Below, one piece after another: positions 1 to 5,434 of a stretch of DNA of 5,434 nucleotides (positions are counted from its first letter, which is position 1; each line of letters opens with the position of its first letter). Position numbers and translations under genes: made by a program. Source of the DNA: Dehalococcoidia bacterium (lineage in GTDB: Bacteria; Chloroflexota; Dehalococcoidia; Dehalococcoidales; DAOWLH01); assembly GCA_030638985.1 (NCBI GenBank), contig DAOWDO010000060.1, forward strand, positions 1 to 5,434, given 5' to 3'. Below the pieces are notes generated by a model. That model saw only the letters and a program-made list of their open reading frames with translations, was not told the DNA's origin and made no database searches.

Positions 1-1
1 G

Positions 2-1141
2 AACAGGGTAGACCTTGTCCTCTTCTGTGGTGATGCCTACAAGAGCCGCGACCCAAGCCAGACACAGCAGCGGGAGTTCGCCAGGCGCATCAAGCGGCTA
101 TCCGAGAGCGGTATTACCACCTTCCTCCTCGTTGGCAACCATGACCTGCCCAACGCTATCGGCAGAGCTACCACCACCGAAATCTTTAGCACCCTGACGA
201 TTGAAAACGTCCATGTTGCCAATCACCCCGATATTTATGAAATTGCCACCCGCGGCGGCAGTATCCAGATTGTGGCGCTGCCCTGGCTGAGACGCAGCGC
301 CCTGATGGGCCAGGAAAACGCCAGGAACCTCAACTTTGAGGAACTCAACCAGAGGATGCAACAGGTGCTGACCGGCATCATCGCTGATAACGCCAAAAAG
401 CTGAAGCCTGAGCTGCCCTCCATTCTGGCAGCACATGTCTGGGTTTTTGGCGCTCGCATCGGTTCTGAAGGGATAATGACCATCGGACAGGAGCACGTAC
501 TGCTGCCAGGCAACGTGGCCAATCCCGCCTTTGACTATATTGCCCTGGGGCACATCCATCGTCATCAGGTTCTCTGTGAAAAGCCGCCGGTGGTCTATGC
601 CGGCAGTCTGGAGCGACTGGACTTCGGCGATGAGAACGACGACAAGGGCTTTTATCTGGTGGAGATTGAACCGGATGCCGAGTCCGGGCAAAGAAAGGTA
701 TCCTATGGCTTCCACCGGGTTGAGGGGCGTCGCTTCGTCACTATTGAAGTTGACCTTTTGCAGGAGGAAACGGAGCCGACGGAGACCGTTTTGAAAGCAA
801 TTGCCAAAAACGAGGCCGGTGTTAAAGATGCTATCGTCCGTCTTGAGATTGCTCTGCCGCAGGAGCTTGAAGGGCGGATAAGGGATGGGGACATAAAAAG
901 CGCATTAAAAGAAGCTCACTACTTTACCATTGTCAAGAGTGTTAAGCGGGAGAGCCGGCTCAGGCTGGGAGACCGCACCGCCGAGGAGATAACCCCGCTT
1001 GAGGCGCTTGAGACCTTCCTGGATAGCAGGCATTACTCTCAGAAGTACACCAGGCTTCTGCTGGACTACGGCCAAAGGCTGATAAGAGAAACCCGAGAGG
1101 AGACCGAGAGTGCCCCACCCGAGACAGCAGCCAATCTTTGA
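2..1141 (+). CDS. sbcD: SbcD/Mre11-type DNA exonuclease subunit (5' end missing)
   Basis: The reading frame is open from base 2 to the TGA at 1139-1141, giving 379 visible residues; the start lies before the window. It is a calcineurin-like metallophosphoesterase. Visible metal-binding motifs, numbered from the first visible residue, are GD at 10-11, GNHD at 45-48, a lone His at 145 (AAH) and GHIH at 183-186. The first motif (DxH) must lie in the missing part, probably some 40-50 residues. After GHIH comes the block VVYAGSLERLDFGD (197-210), typical of SbcD, followed by a C-terminal region of about 160 residues like the SbcD capping domain. Family members are around 400 residues, so the gene seems full length apart from the window edge. 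Known members act with the SMC-like ATPase SbcC as a Mn-dependent nuclease on hairpins and DNA ends. No sbcC follows here, so it may lie upstream or elsewhere. The end overlaps the next gene by 32 bases. SbcD is preferred over other phosphoesterases because of the GSLERLDFG block. Confidence 0.88.
   Translation, partial: NRVDLVLFCGDAYKSRDPSQTQQREFARRIKRLSESGITTFLLVGNHDLPNAIGRATTTEIFSTLTIENVHVANHPDIYEIATRGGSIQIVALPWLRRSALMGQENARNLNFEELNQRMQQVLTGIIADNAKKLKPELPSILAAHVWVFGARIGSEGIMTIGQEHVLLPGNVANPAFDYIALGHIHRHQVLCEKPPVVYAGSLERLDFGDENDDKGFYLVEIEPDAESGQRKVSYGFHRVEGRRFVTIEVDLLQEETEPTETVLKAIAKNEAGVKDAIVRLEIALPQELEGRIRDGDIKSALKEAHYFTIVKSVKRESRLRLGDRTAEEITPLEALETFLDSRHYSQKYTRLLLDYGQRLIRETREETESAPPETAANL
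1098..1102 (+). promoter_or_regulatory. Ribosome binding site for the phosphoribosyltransferase
   Basis: AGGAG lies inside the end of the sbcD coding region, 7 bases before the GTG at 1110. It decides the GTG start even though that start overlaps sbcD by 32 bases, and it suggests translation coupled to sbcD. Confidence 0.75.
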
Positions 1142-1814
1142 GAACCGCTACGATGCCGGCCGACAGCTGGCCACCAAGCTTGTTGGATACAAGAACCAGG
1201 GGGTCATCGTGCTGGCCATTCCCAATGGTGGTGTCCCGGTAGCACTTCAGGTAGCTCTGGCGCTCAATGCCGACCTTGACCTTGTTGTTGCCCGCAAGAT
1301 TCCGATACCACTGCGCCCCGAGGGGGGCTTCGGCGCCGTCGCCGATGACGGTACTACCATTCTTAATCAGGATGTCTTGAAGGGCCTCGGCCTTTCTGAG
1401 CAGCAAATAACGTATCAGGTAAGCAAGGTAAGAAGCGATATCCAGAAGCGGAGCCTGCTCTATCGCGGGGAGAGACCGCTTTTCATGGTAAATGACAGAG
1501 TCGTCATAATCATAGATGACGGATTGGCCTCGGGTTACACCATGATGGCTGCCGTGGAATCGGTGCGACGCCGCCAACCCAAGCAGATAGTCGTTGCCGT
1601 ACCGGCGGCATCAGCCACCGCCGTCAGGCAGGTAGAGAAGATTACCGATCGCGTGATCACCGTGGTCACCGACTTTGCCCCCAAGTTCTACGTCTCCGAT
1701 TTTTATCGCTACTGGCATGTCATCAGTGACGATGAAGGGCTTAAAGCCTACCGTGATTGGCGGATGAGGCGCTACCAGGCAAATATCAAGCTACCCCACG
1801 AGAATAAGCGATAG
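1110..1814 (+). CDS. Predicted phosphoribosyltransferase, COG1926 type
   Basis: This 234-residue protein has a type I phosphoribosyltransferase fold. The PRPP-binding loop is VVIIIDDGLASGYT at residues 131-144, with the two acidic residues (D136, D137) before the glycine loop. Upstream are PNGGVPVA (38-45, the pyrophosphate-loop region) and VVARKIPIPLRPEGGFGAV (59-77), the arrangement seen in the 'predicted phosphoribosyltransferase' group COG1926. The tail DFAPKFYVSDFYRYW (188-202) matches the aromatic segment near the end of that group. The substrate is not known for this group and cannot be read from the sequence; it lacks the purine-site signature of the hpt product encoded further along. 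The GTG start is chosen for its AGGAG site at 7 bases and because the N-terminal RYDAGRQLA segment is typical of the family. It overlaps sbcD by 32 bases and ends 58 bases before the convergent GyrI-like gene. Family assignment is firm; function is open. Confidence 0.85.
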   Translation: MPHPRQQPIFENRYDAGRQLATKLVGYKNQGVIVLAIPNGGVPVALQVALALNADLDLVVARKIPIPLRPEGGFGAVADDGTTILNQDVLKGLGLSEQQITYQVSKVRSDIQKRSLLYRGERPLFMVNDRVVIIIDDGLASGYTMMAAVESVRRRQPKQIVVAVPAASATAVRQVEKITDRVITVVTDFAPKFYVSDFYRYWHVISDDEGLKAYRDWRMRRYQANIKLPHENKR

Positions 1815-1821
1815 TTGTCCT

Positions 1822-1875
1822 CTTTCCGGCAAGGCATCCTACTCTTGATATGACGCTCTTTCCCCGGAAGTTTTA
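1822..1875 (+). terminator. Weak terminator-like inverted repeat between convergent genes
   Basis: TTTCCGG (1823-1829) can pair with CCGGAAG (1864-1870), 7 base pairs including one G-T, followed by TTTT at 1871-1874. The T run overlaps the stop codon of the convergent GyrI-like gene. The loop of 34 bases is much longer than in a standard intrinsic terminator and the stem is short, so this could be chance. No better hairpin was seen in the 58-base gap, and on the minus strand no T run follows the repeat. Confidence 0.2.
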
Positions 1876-2394
1876 TGACTTCTTCTGAACAACGTACCTG
1901 ATAATGGTCTTGGGGACTTTGGCATCGGGGCTGGTCAAATATTCCTCTTCGTGGTCGCCGATAATCTGGTAGCCGCTTTCCTCAATAAACTTAAACAGGC
2001 GTTCTATTGTGGGAGTCTCAAGGTCGTAGGCACCAAGGTGGAGAATCTGGGCGGCGGTGCCGTATTGCCAGGTCTCAATCTTGACTTCGACGCCGGGCAG
2101 CTTCTGCGGCAGCGTGGTGGTATCTTGCGGTATGGGCAGACCGATGATGTGTGTCCACTCATCCTTGGGGACACGATGGGCGTCAGGATAGCGGGCACGC
2201 AGTCCCACGACCTTGAAGGTGGGGAGGCCTCTCTTTTTGAGGTCGAACTTGAGTGTGTAAACCGAGCCGTAGAGAGCCGGCATTAGCTCCGTGAAGACCT
2301 TGTCCGGGGTGCCCTGCCCCCGGACAACAGCCATCCTCTGCGGTGGCATCTCCAGAATTATAGGCTCAAGCTTTGATGACTTTCGTGGCGACAT
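1873..2394 (-). CDS. GyrI-like small-molecule-binding protein (stand-alone)
   Basis: This 173-residue protein resembles the GyrI-like superfamily in the stand-alone form of COG4832. Recognisable segments are PPQRMAVVRGQGTP (17-30), a strand ending in the conserved-looking G-x-G-x-P; LYGSVYTLKF (41-50); KDEW (77-80); and a C-terminal block, HEEEYLTSPDAKVPKTIIRY (148-167), matching the H-E-x-Y-L-S-x-P pattern of this group. There is no helix-turn-helix domain, signal peptide or membrane segment, so it is cytosolic and not a transcription factor by itself. In the superfamily, GyrI-like domains bind varied ligands in multidrug-responsive regulators, and some stand-alone members hydrolyse cyclopropane-bearing toxins. 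Which applies here is unknown. It is the last gene of the hpt-ade operon, 21 bases after ade, which hints at a link to purines or analogues, but that is inference. The ATG is fixed by a very strong ribosome binding site. The stop lies 58 bases from the convergent phosphoribosyltransferase gene. Confidence 0.8.
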   Translation of the reverse strand: MSPRKSSKLEPIILEMPPQRMAVVRGQGTPDKVFTELMPALYGSVYTLKFDLKKRGLPTFKVVGLRARYPDAHRVPKDEWTHIIGLPIPQDTTTLPQKLPGVEVKIETWQYGTAAQILHLGAYDLETPTIERLFKFIEESGYQIIGDHEEEYLTSPDAKVPKTIIRYVVQKKS

Positions 2395-2396
2395 GG

Positions 2397-2406
2397 GATC
2401 ACCTCC
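2397..2406 (-). promoter_or_regulatory. Very strong ribosome binding site of the GyrI-like gene
   Basis: Read on the minus strand, this is GGAGGTGATC, ten bases matching the complement of the 16S rRNA 3' end. The GGAGG core ends 7 bases before the ATG at 2394. It lies in the 21-base gap after ade. It is the strongest such site in the window, so the last gene of the operon may be translated more than the earlier ones. Confidence 0.9.
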
Positions 2407-2415
2407 ACAATTATT

Positions 2416-4122
2416 TCAGCCAAGCAGGCTGTATGTACTGACATCTACCAGGCCCAGATCGGTCAGCCTGAGCTCCGGAATAACCGGCAGGGCCAGGAAA
2501 GAAAGGGTGGCGAAGGGGGATTCCAGCCCGGTTCCCAGTTCACCGGCCAGCTTCTCCAGTCTGTCCAGCTTGCCGGCCACCGTTGCCAGCGGCTCGTCCG
2601 AAAGCAGCCCGGCGACGGGTAAAGCCAGGCTGTCCAGCACTCTGGCTTCGGCAACCACTACCAGACCGCCATGAAGCCTGTCGACTTCCCTGATACCGAT
2701 GGCAATATCGGCGTCGTTGGTGCCAACAGCAATAATGTTATGGGAATCATGGGCAATGGAAGAAACCAGGGCACCCCTTTTTAATCCGAAGCCACGGACC
2801 AGCCCCACCCCGATATTACCCGTCGCCCGGTGCCTTTCCATCACCACCAGCTTGAGGATATCTCGGCTAATATCAGGCTTGACAATTCCGTCCCCAATCT
2901 TTATTATTTCCATCCTCTTTTTGGTGATTATCTGCCCCGGGACGACCTCAATGACCGGATGGGACTCCCCTCTGGCTGAAAGCTGCAATGCCTCTTCCTC
3001 AAAGGGTTTGATGTTCACTGTATTTGCCAGCCTGTTTTTTGAGGGGCGAGGTACCGAAAGCAATGGCTTTCCGCCTTCGGCTACCAGGCGGCCATGGTGG
3101 AAGACCATATCCGCCTCCAAACGAGACAAATCACCGAAAACGGTTACATTGGCCAGGTAGCCAGGGGCGATTGCTCCCAGCCTCTTCAGGCCAAAGCGGT
3201 CGGCGGCGTTAATAGTCGCCAGTTGAATGGCTCGCACCGGCTCCAGCCCCAGGCTTATCGCCTTGCGCACAACGGCATCCATATCGCCATCACGCAGCAA
3301 ATCCGAGCAGCTGCGGTCATCGACGACAAAAAGACACCGTTTATAGGTGGTATCGGTTACCAGCGGCAGCAGGGCTTCCAGGTTCTTCTCCGATGAGCCC
3401 TCTCTTATCATGAGGTACATGCCCCGCCTGAGCTTTTCCCTGGCTTCCTCCAGGGACACCGACTCGTGGTCAGAGCGTATACCGGCGGCGGTATAGGCAT
3501 TAAGCTCTTTGCCGCTAACGCCGGGGGCATGGCCGTCAATCACCCTGTCTCCGGCAAGAGCGATTTTGTCCAGGATCGAGTTATCACCGCCGATAACTCC
3601 GGGGAAGTCCATCACTTCACCCAGCCCGATTACCCCCCGCCACCGTAGAATGCGGCGGATGGCCGGAGGGCCAAGTGATGCTCCCGAAGTCTCCAGGTGG
3701 CTTGCCGGCACGCAGGACGGCGCCAGTATAAGCAGCTCCAGAGGCAGACGGCGGGCAGAATCAAGAAAATAACGGAGACCATCAAGGCCACAAACATTGG
3801 CCAGCTCATGCAGGTCGGTAACCACCGCCAGCGTTCCCCGTGGCACTACAGCCCGGGCGTACTGTCCTATGTTCAGCATGGAGCTCTCGACGTGGGTGTG
3901 GCCGTTGATAAAGCCGGGTGCCAGATACCTGACCTTTAAGTCTATAAGCTGTCTGGCCTGCCGGTAGCGGCCAATGCCGGCAATGCTGTTGTTGTATATG
4001 GCCACGTCACCTGCTTCTATCTCACCGGTGAAAACGTTGATAATTCTGGCATTAGCCAGCACCAGGTCCGCCGGGCTATCTCCCCGGGCCACCGAGATAA
4101 GGTCCGACAGTTGTGATGTCAT
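2416..4122 (-). CDS. ade: Adenine deaminase (EC 3.5.4.2)
   Basis: Amidohydrolase-superfamily enzyme of 568 residues, the usual family length, converting adenine to hypoxanthine and ammonia in the cytosol. In order: N-terminal LISVARGDSPADLVL (8-22) and the small beta domain; metal-binding HTH at H75 and H77 in PGFINGHTHVESSM; DLHELANV (103-110); APSCVPA (134-140); the metal-bridging Glu candidate E169 in GLGEVMDFPGVI; H198 in DGHAPG; H219 in SDHE; the catalytic Asp candidate D268 in VVDDR; IAPGY (318-322); and the C-terminal ade domain with HDSHN (458-462) and LALPVIPEL (543-551). Compared with the family as I recall it, the usual DPHE is DLHE here and the usual GHxD after the Asp motif is GDMD (279-282). 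The metal ligands are kept, so activity is likely. The ATG at 4122 is chosen over an upstream in-frame TTG at 4143 because it has GAGGAG 5 bases upstream and overlaps the hpt stop as ATGA. It is the second gene of the operon, and its product is the substrate of Hpt. Confidence 0.93.
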   Translation of the reverse strand: MTSQLSDLISVARGDSPADLVLANARIINVFTGEIEAGDVAIYNNSIAGIGRYRQARQLIDLKVRYLAPGFINGHTHVESSMLNIGQYARAVVPRGTLAVVTDLHELANVCGLDGLRYFLDSARRLPLELLILAPSCVPASHLETSGASLGPPAIRRILRWRGVIGLGEVMDFPGVIGGDNSILDKIALAGDRVIDGHAPGVSGKELNAYTAAGIRSDHESVSLEEAREKLRRGMYLMIREGSSEKNLEALLPLVTDTTYKRCLFVVDDRSCSDLLRDGDMDAVVRKAISLGLEPVRAIQLATINAADRFGLKRLGAIAPGYLANVTVFGDLSRLEADMVFHHGRLVAEGGKPLLSVPRPSKNRLANTVNIKPFEEEALQLSARGESHPVIEVVPGQIITKKRMEIIKIGDGIVKPDISRDILKLVVMERHRATGNIGVGLVRGFGLKRGALVSSIAHDSHNIIAVGTNDADIAIGIREVDRLHGGLVVVAEARVLDSLALPVAGLLSDEPLATVAGKLDRLEKLAGELGTGLESPFATLSFLALPVIPELRLTDLGLVDVSTYSLLG

Positions 4123-4652
4123 TCTTTCTCCTCGATGCAACAAATGTCCGGAAGGTGGCGAAACTGCTCGTTGCAGTCCAGCCCGTAGCCGACCAGAAAT
4201 ACGTCGGGGACGGTAAATCCCAGGTAGTCAATGGCAACCGGATTCTGGCACCGCGAAGGCTTGCTGGTAAGAGTGCACACCTTTATCGAGGCTGGCTTCT
4301 CCTTGCCCAAGTAGTCCAGCAGAAAGCTGGTGGTCAGACCGGTATCAATAATGTCTTCCACGACCAGCACATGCCTGCCCTTGATGCCACAGCGCAGACC
4401 CTGCACCACCTCAATCCGGCCGGAGCTTTCCATACCATGGCTGTAGCTGGAGAGAGTGACAAACTCCACTTCCAGCGGGAAGTCAAGGCAGCGAACGAGG
4501 TCAGCCAGAAAAATGAAGGAGCCTTTGAGAACTGATATCAGTACCGGCCGTTTGTCGCAATAGTCTTTGCTGATACCGGCCGCCAGTTGCTCCACGGTTG
4601 CGGCAATTTGATGGCGGTCTATGAGAACCTTGAGCTTGTTTTTAAAAGGCAT
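4119..4652 (-). CDS. hpt: Hypoxanthine phosphoribosyltransferase (EC 2.4.2.8)
   Basis: The 177-residue enzyme makes IMP from hypoxanthine and PRPP (and usually GMP from guanine) in purine salvage. Visible signatures are VLKGSFIFLADL (41-52) with the pyrophosphate-loop LKG; the flexible-loop SSYSHGMESSG (68-78); the PRPP motif VLVVEDIIDTGLT (95-107) with acidic pair E99/D100 and catalytic-base candidate D103; K131 in TSKPSR, expected to contact the purine oxo group; and VPDVFLVGYGLD (148-159) with F152 placed to stack on the base and D159 as a metal ligand. The length matches bacterial Hpt. The ATG at 4652 is the first possible start, because an in-frame TAA lies within the -10 box just upstream. 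It has no Shine-Dalgarno site, and the promoter predicts a transcript beginning only about 5 bases before it. The stop overlaps the ade ATG by 4 bases. Together with ade it forms an adenine-to-IMP route. Confidence 0.95.
   Translation of the reverse strand: MPFKNKLKVLIDRHQIAATVEQLAAGISKDYCDKRPVLISVLKGSFIFLADLVRCLDFPLEVEFVTLSSYSHGMESSGRIEVVQGLRCGIKGRHVLVVEDIIDTGLTTSFLLDYLGKEKPASIKVCTLTSKPSRCQNPVAIDYLGFTVPDVFLVGYGLDCNEQFRHLPDICCIEEKE
4128..4133 (-). promoter_or_regulatory. Ribosome binding site of ade, inside the hpt 3' end
   Basis: GAGGAG on the minus strand encodes a Glu-Glu pair near the end of Hpt and lies 5 bases before the ade ATG at 4122. With the ATGA stop/start overlap it indicates translational coupling of ade to hpt, and it argues against the TTG at 4143 as the ade start. 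Confidence 0.8.
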
Positions 4653-4663
4653 GACAGTTTTAG

Positions 4664-4692
4664 ATTATAACCCCAAAACATCCGCTGGTCTA
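4664..4692 (-). promoter_or_regulatory. Sigma-70 promoter of the hpt-ade-GyrI operon
   Basis: Minus strand: a perfect -10 TATAAT at 4669-4664, a 17-base spacer, and a -35 of TAGACC at 4692-4687 (4 of 6 to TTGACA). Transcription should begin near 4657, only about 5 bases before the hpt ATG. No other start signal is seen for this operon. The -10 call is solid by sequence; the -35 is moderate. Confidence 0.7.
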
Positions 4693-4725
4693 CAAGACAT
4701 CTGTTTCATTTGTTTTGACCAGATG
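4685..4725. repeat. Two overlapping inverted repeats between the divergent promoters
   Basis: CTGGTC (4685-4690) and GACCAG (4717-4722) form perfect arms 26 bases apart. The first arm overlaps the hpt -35. CATCTG (4698-4703) and CAGATG (4720-4725) form a second perfect pair 16 bases apart, whose last arm covers the TG of the extended -10 facing the other way. They could be operator sites or alternative hairpins, but about one 6-base inverted pair is expected by chance in a region this size. Confidence 0.2.
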
Positions 4726-4732
4726 CTATAAT
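4724..4732 (+). promoter_or_regulatory. Extended -10 promoter of the zinc-ribbon/ABC operon
   Basis: TGCTATAAT is a perfect extended -10 (TGn plus TATAAT at 4727-4732). No good -35 sits 16-18 bases upstream (TTTCAT at 4704-4709 matches poorly), which is usual for extended -10 promoters. Transcription should begin near 4739, leaving about 17 bases of leader with GAGG before the GTG at 4756. Confidence 0.7.
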
Positions 4733-4745
4733 TAAGCTCTGGAAA

Positions 4746-4749
4746 GAGG
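4746..4749 (+). promoter_or_regulatory. Ribosome binding site of the zinc-ribbon gene
   Basis: GAGG lies 6 bases before the GTG at 4756 and supports that start. The ATG at 4761 is in a different frame. Confidence 0.6.
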
Positions 4750-4755
4750 CTCACC

Positions 4756-5187
4756 GTGAAATGCCTAAGTTGTGGTAAGGAGATTGATAGCTCTCGTTTC
4801 CCCCCGGGACTGGCTTACTGTCCCTATTGCGGGCAGGAGCTGAGGTCGGCTGATGAGGAACGGGAGTCACTCAGGTTCTGTCCTTTCTGTGGAAAAGAAA
4901 TAACGGGGCCGGCCAGTTTTTGTCCCCACTGCGGCAAGAGGCTTACAGCCAGGTCCAAGCTCCCTATTGGCCAACAAGTGAATAGCTTTCTGGCCAGGAT
5001 ACCGCCGTTGGCCAGAACTATCAAGGGTAAGTTCGGTCGGGAGAGGAATCTACACAAGCTTTATCAGCACTGGGTAGAGTATGATGCTCTACCCCCGGAA
5101 GAAGTCCCCAGTTTTGATGAAAAGCCGCTGTCGGTAGCAGAGAAACAATCCGTGCAGGATGAGACGCCCACTGGTGAATCGCCCTAA
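4756..5187 (+). CDS. Small double zinc-ribbon protein
   Basis: This 143-residue protein has four CxxC knuckles. C3/C6 with C22/C25 make the first zinc ribbon (15 residues between pairs), and C42/C45 with C56/C59 the second (10 between). The second, FCPFCGKEI...FCPHCGKRL, is typical of the short zinc-ribbon domains common in bacteria and archaea. Residues 60-110 are basic and partly amphipathic; residues 111-143 are acidic, proline-rich and probably disordered. No signal peptide or convincing membrane helix is seen, although many zinc-ribbon proteins of this kind carry one. The GTG start is required to keep the first CxxC and has GAGG 6 bases upstream. An extended -10 promoter precedes it, and it is followed after 8 bases by an ABC ATPase gene, so it probably leads an operon. 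The domain implies binding of protein or nucleic acid, or a structural role; no specific function can be assigned. Confidence 0.85.
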   Translation: MKCLSCGKEIDSSRFPPGLAYCPYCGQELRSADEERESLRFCPFCGKEITGPASFCPHCGKRLTARSKLPIGQQVNSFLARIPPLARTIKGKFGRERNLHKLYQHWVEYDALPPEEVPSFDEKPLSVAEKQSVQDETPTGESP

Positions 5188-5195
5188 AACTGCCA

Positions 5196-5434
5196 ATGGT
5201 AATAGAAGTAGAGCATCTTAGAAAAAGCTACGGCTCAATAAAGGCAGTAGACGACATCAGCTTTCGGGTGGGGAAGGGCGAAGTCTTCGGTATGCTGGGG
5301 CCCAATGGCGCCGGCAAGACGACCACCGTGGAAATAATAGAGGGGCTCCGGGTTGCCGACTCAGGCAAAGTATCCGTTTTCGGCCTGGATATAAATAAGG
5401 GAATATCCAAAATAAAGCAGAAAATTGGCATTCA
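5196..5434 (+). CDS. ABC transporter ATP-binding protein (3' end missing)
   Basis: The first 79 residues of an ABC ATPase are visible before the window ends. They show the aromatic A-loop residue Y12 (KSYG), which stacks on adenine; the Walker A motif GPNGAGKTT at 35-43; and the EGLRVADSGKVSVFG stretch (49-63) typical of ABC-2 drug/antibiotic or ABC-type export ATPases. The Q-loop, signature motif and Walker B would lie beyond the window. The frame has no stop to the edge. The ATG at 5196 lies 8 bases after the zinc-ribbon stop and lacks a clear Shine-Dalgarno site, so translation is probably coupled to the upstream gene. The N-terminus MVIEVEHLRK fits the family start. An ABC-2 type permease gene is expected downstream; the substrate cannot be told. 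Confidence 0.92.
   Translation, partial: MVIEVEHLRKSYGSIKAVDDISFRVGKGEVFGMLGPNGAGKTTTVEIIEGLRVADSGKVSVFGLDINKGISKIKQKIGI

Noticed and set aside
98..715. 205-residue open frame on the minus strand opposite sbcD
   Set aside because: It lies antisense to clear SbcD motifs (GNHD, GHIH), resembles no family I know, and has no ribosome site; it is a shadow of the real gene.
960..1577. 205-residue open frame on the minus strand opposite the sbcD/phosphoribosyltransferase junction
   Set aside because: It crosses two well-supported genes on the other strand and reads as reversed coding sequence, with no family resemblance.
2699..3160. 153-residue open frame on the plus strand opposite ade, with other shorter ones nearby
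   Set aside because: The full-length adenine deaminase covers this region on the minus strand with conserved motifs throughout.
4123..4143. Upstream TTG start for ade adding seven residues
   Set aside because: The ATG at 4122 has a well-placed GAGGAG and an ATGA overlap with hpt, and the family N-terminus starts just after it.
4113..4535. 140-residue open frame on the plus strand opposite hpt
   Set aside because: It is antisense to an unmistakable Hpt, and its residues show no domain.
4715..4732. TTGACC (4715-4720) as a -35 for TATAAT at 4727-4732
   Set aside because: The spacer is only 6 bases, far too short for sigma-70; the extended -10 explains the promoter better.
4653..4755. Purine riboswitch ahead of hpt or a 5' leader RNA
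   Set aside because: The predicted leader of hpt is about 5 bases and that of the opposite gene about 17, so there is no room for a purine aptamer.

Overview
This window is bacterial, gene-dense DNA from an ordinary housekeeping region, with seven protein genes (two cut by the window edges) and no gap longer than about 100 bases. Shine-Dalgarno sites complementary to the 16S 3' end, sigma-70 style -10 boxes and GTG starts point to a bacterium. The gene families and composition (moderately GC-rich by eye) would fit an uncultured Chloroflexota/Dehalococcoidia-like organism, but that placement is a guess and nothing here proves it.

Layout. (1) Positions 2-1814, plus strand: the 3' part of an SbcD/Mre11-type nuclease gene, overlapped by 32 bases by a COG1926-type phosphoribosyltransferase gene. 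(2) Positions 1873-4652, minus strand: a three-gene operon transcribed in the order hpt (hypoxanthine phosphoribosyltransferase), ade (adenine deaminase), then a GyrI-like ligand-binding protein. The hpt stop and ade start overlap as ATGA, and the third gene follows after 21 bases with a near-perfect ribosome binding site. (3) Positions 4653-4755: a compact divergent promoter region, with a -10 TATAAT on each strand. (4) Positions 4756-5434, plus strand: a small double zinc-ribbon protein, then the 5' end of an ABC transporter ATPase gene 8 bases later.

How the genes work together. The clearest unit is purine salvage. Ade converts adenine to hypoxanthine and ammonia, and Hpt joins hypoxanthine to PRPP to give IMP, so the pair turns free adenine into a nucleotide without adenine phosphoribosyltransferase. 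The GyrI-like protein in the same transcript has no DNA-binding domain. Its role is unknown; it could bind or hydrolyse a small molecule. The nuclease/phosphoribosyltransferase pair looks translationally coupled, but no functional link between the two is established, and sbcC, the usual partner of sbcD, does not follow it.

I found no mobile element, CRISPR array, tRNA, rRNA or clear riboswitch. No convincing new system is visible. The points most worth a second look are the operon membership of the GyrI-like protein, departures from usual residues in the adenine deaminase, the apparently leaderless hpt transcript, and the coupling of the orphan-type phosphoribosyltransferase to sbcD.
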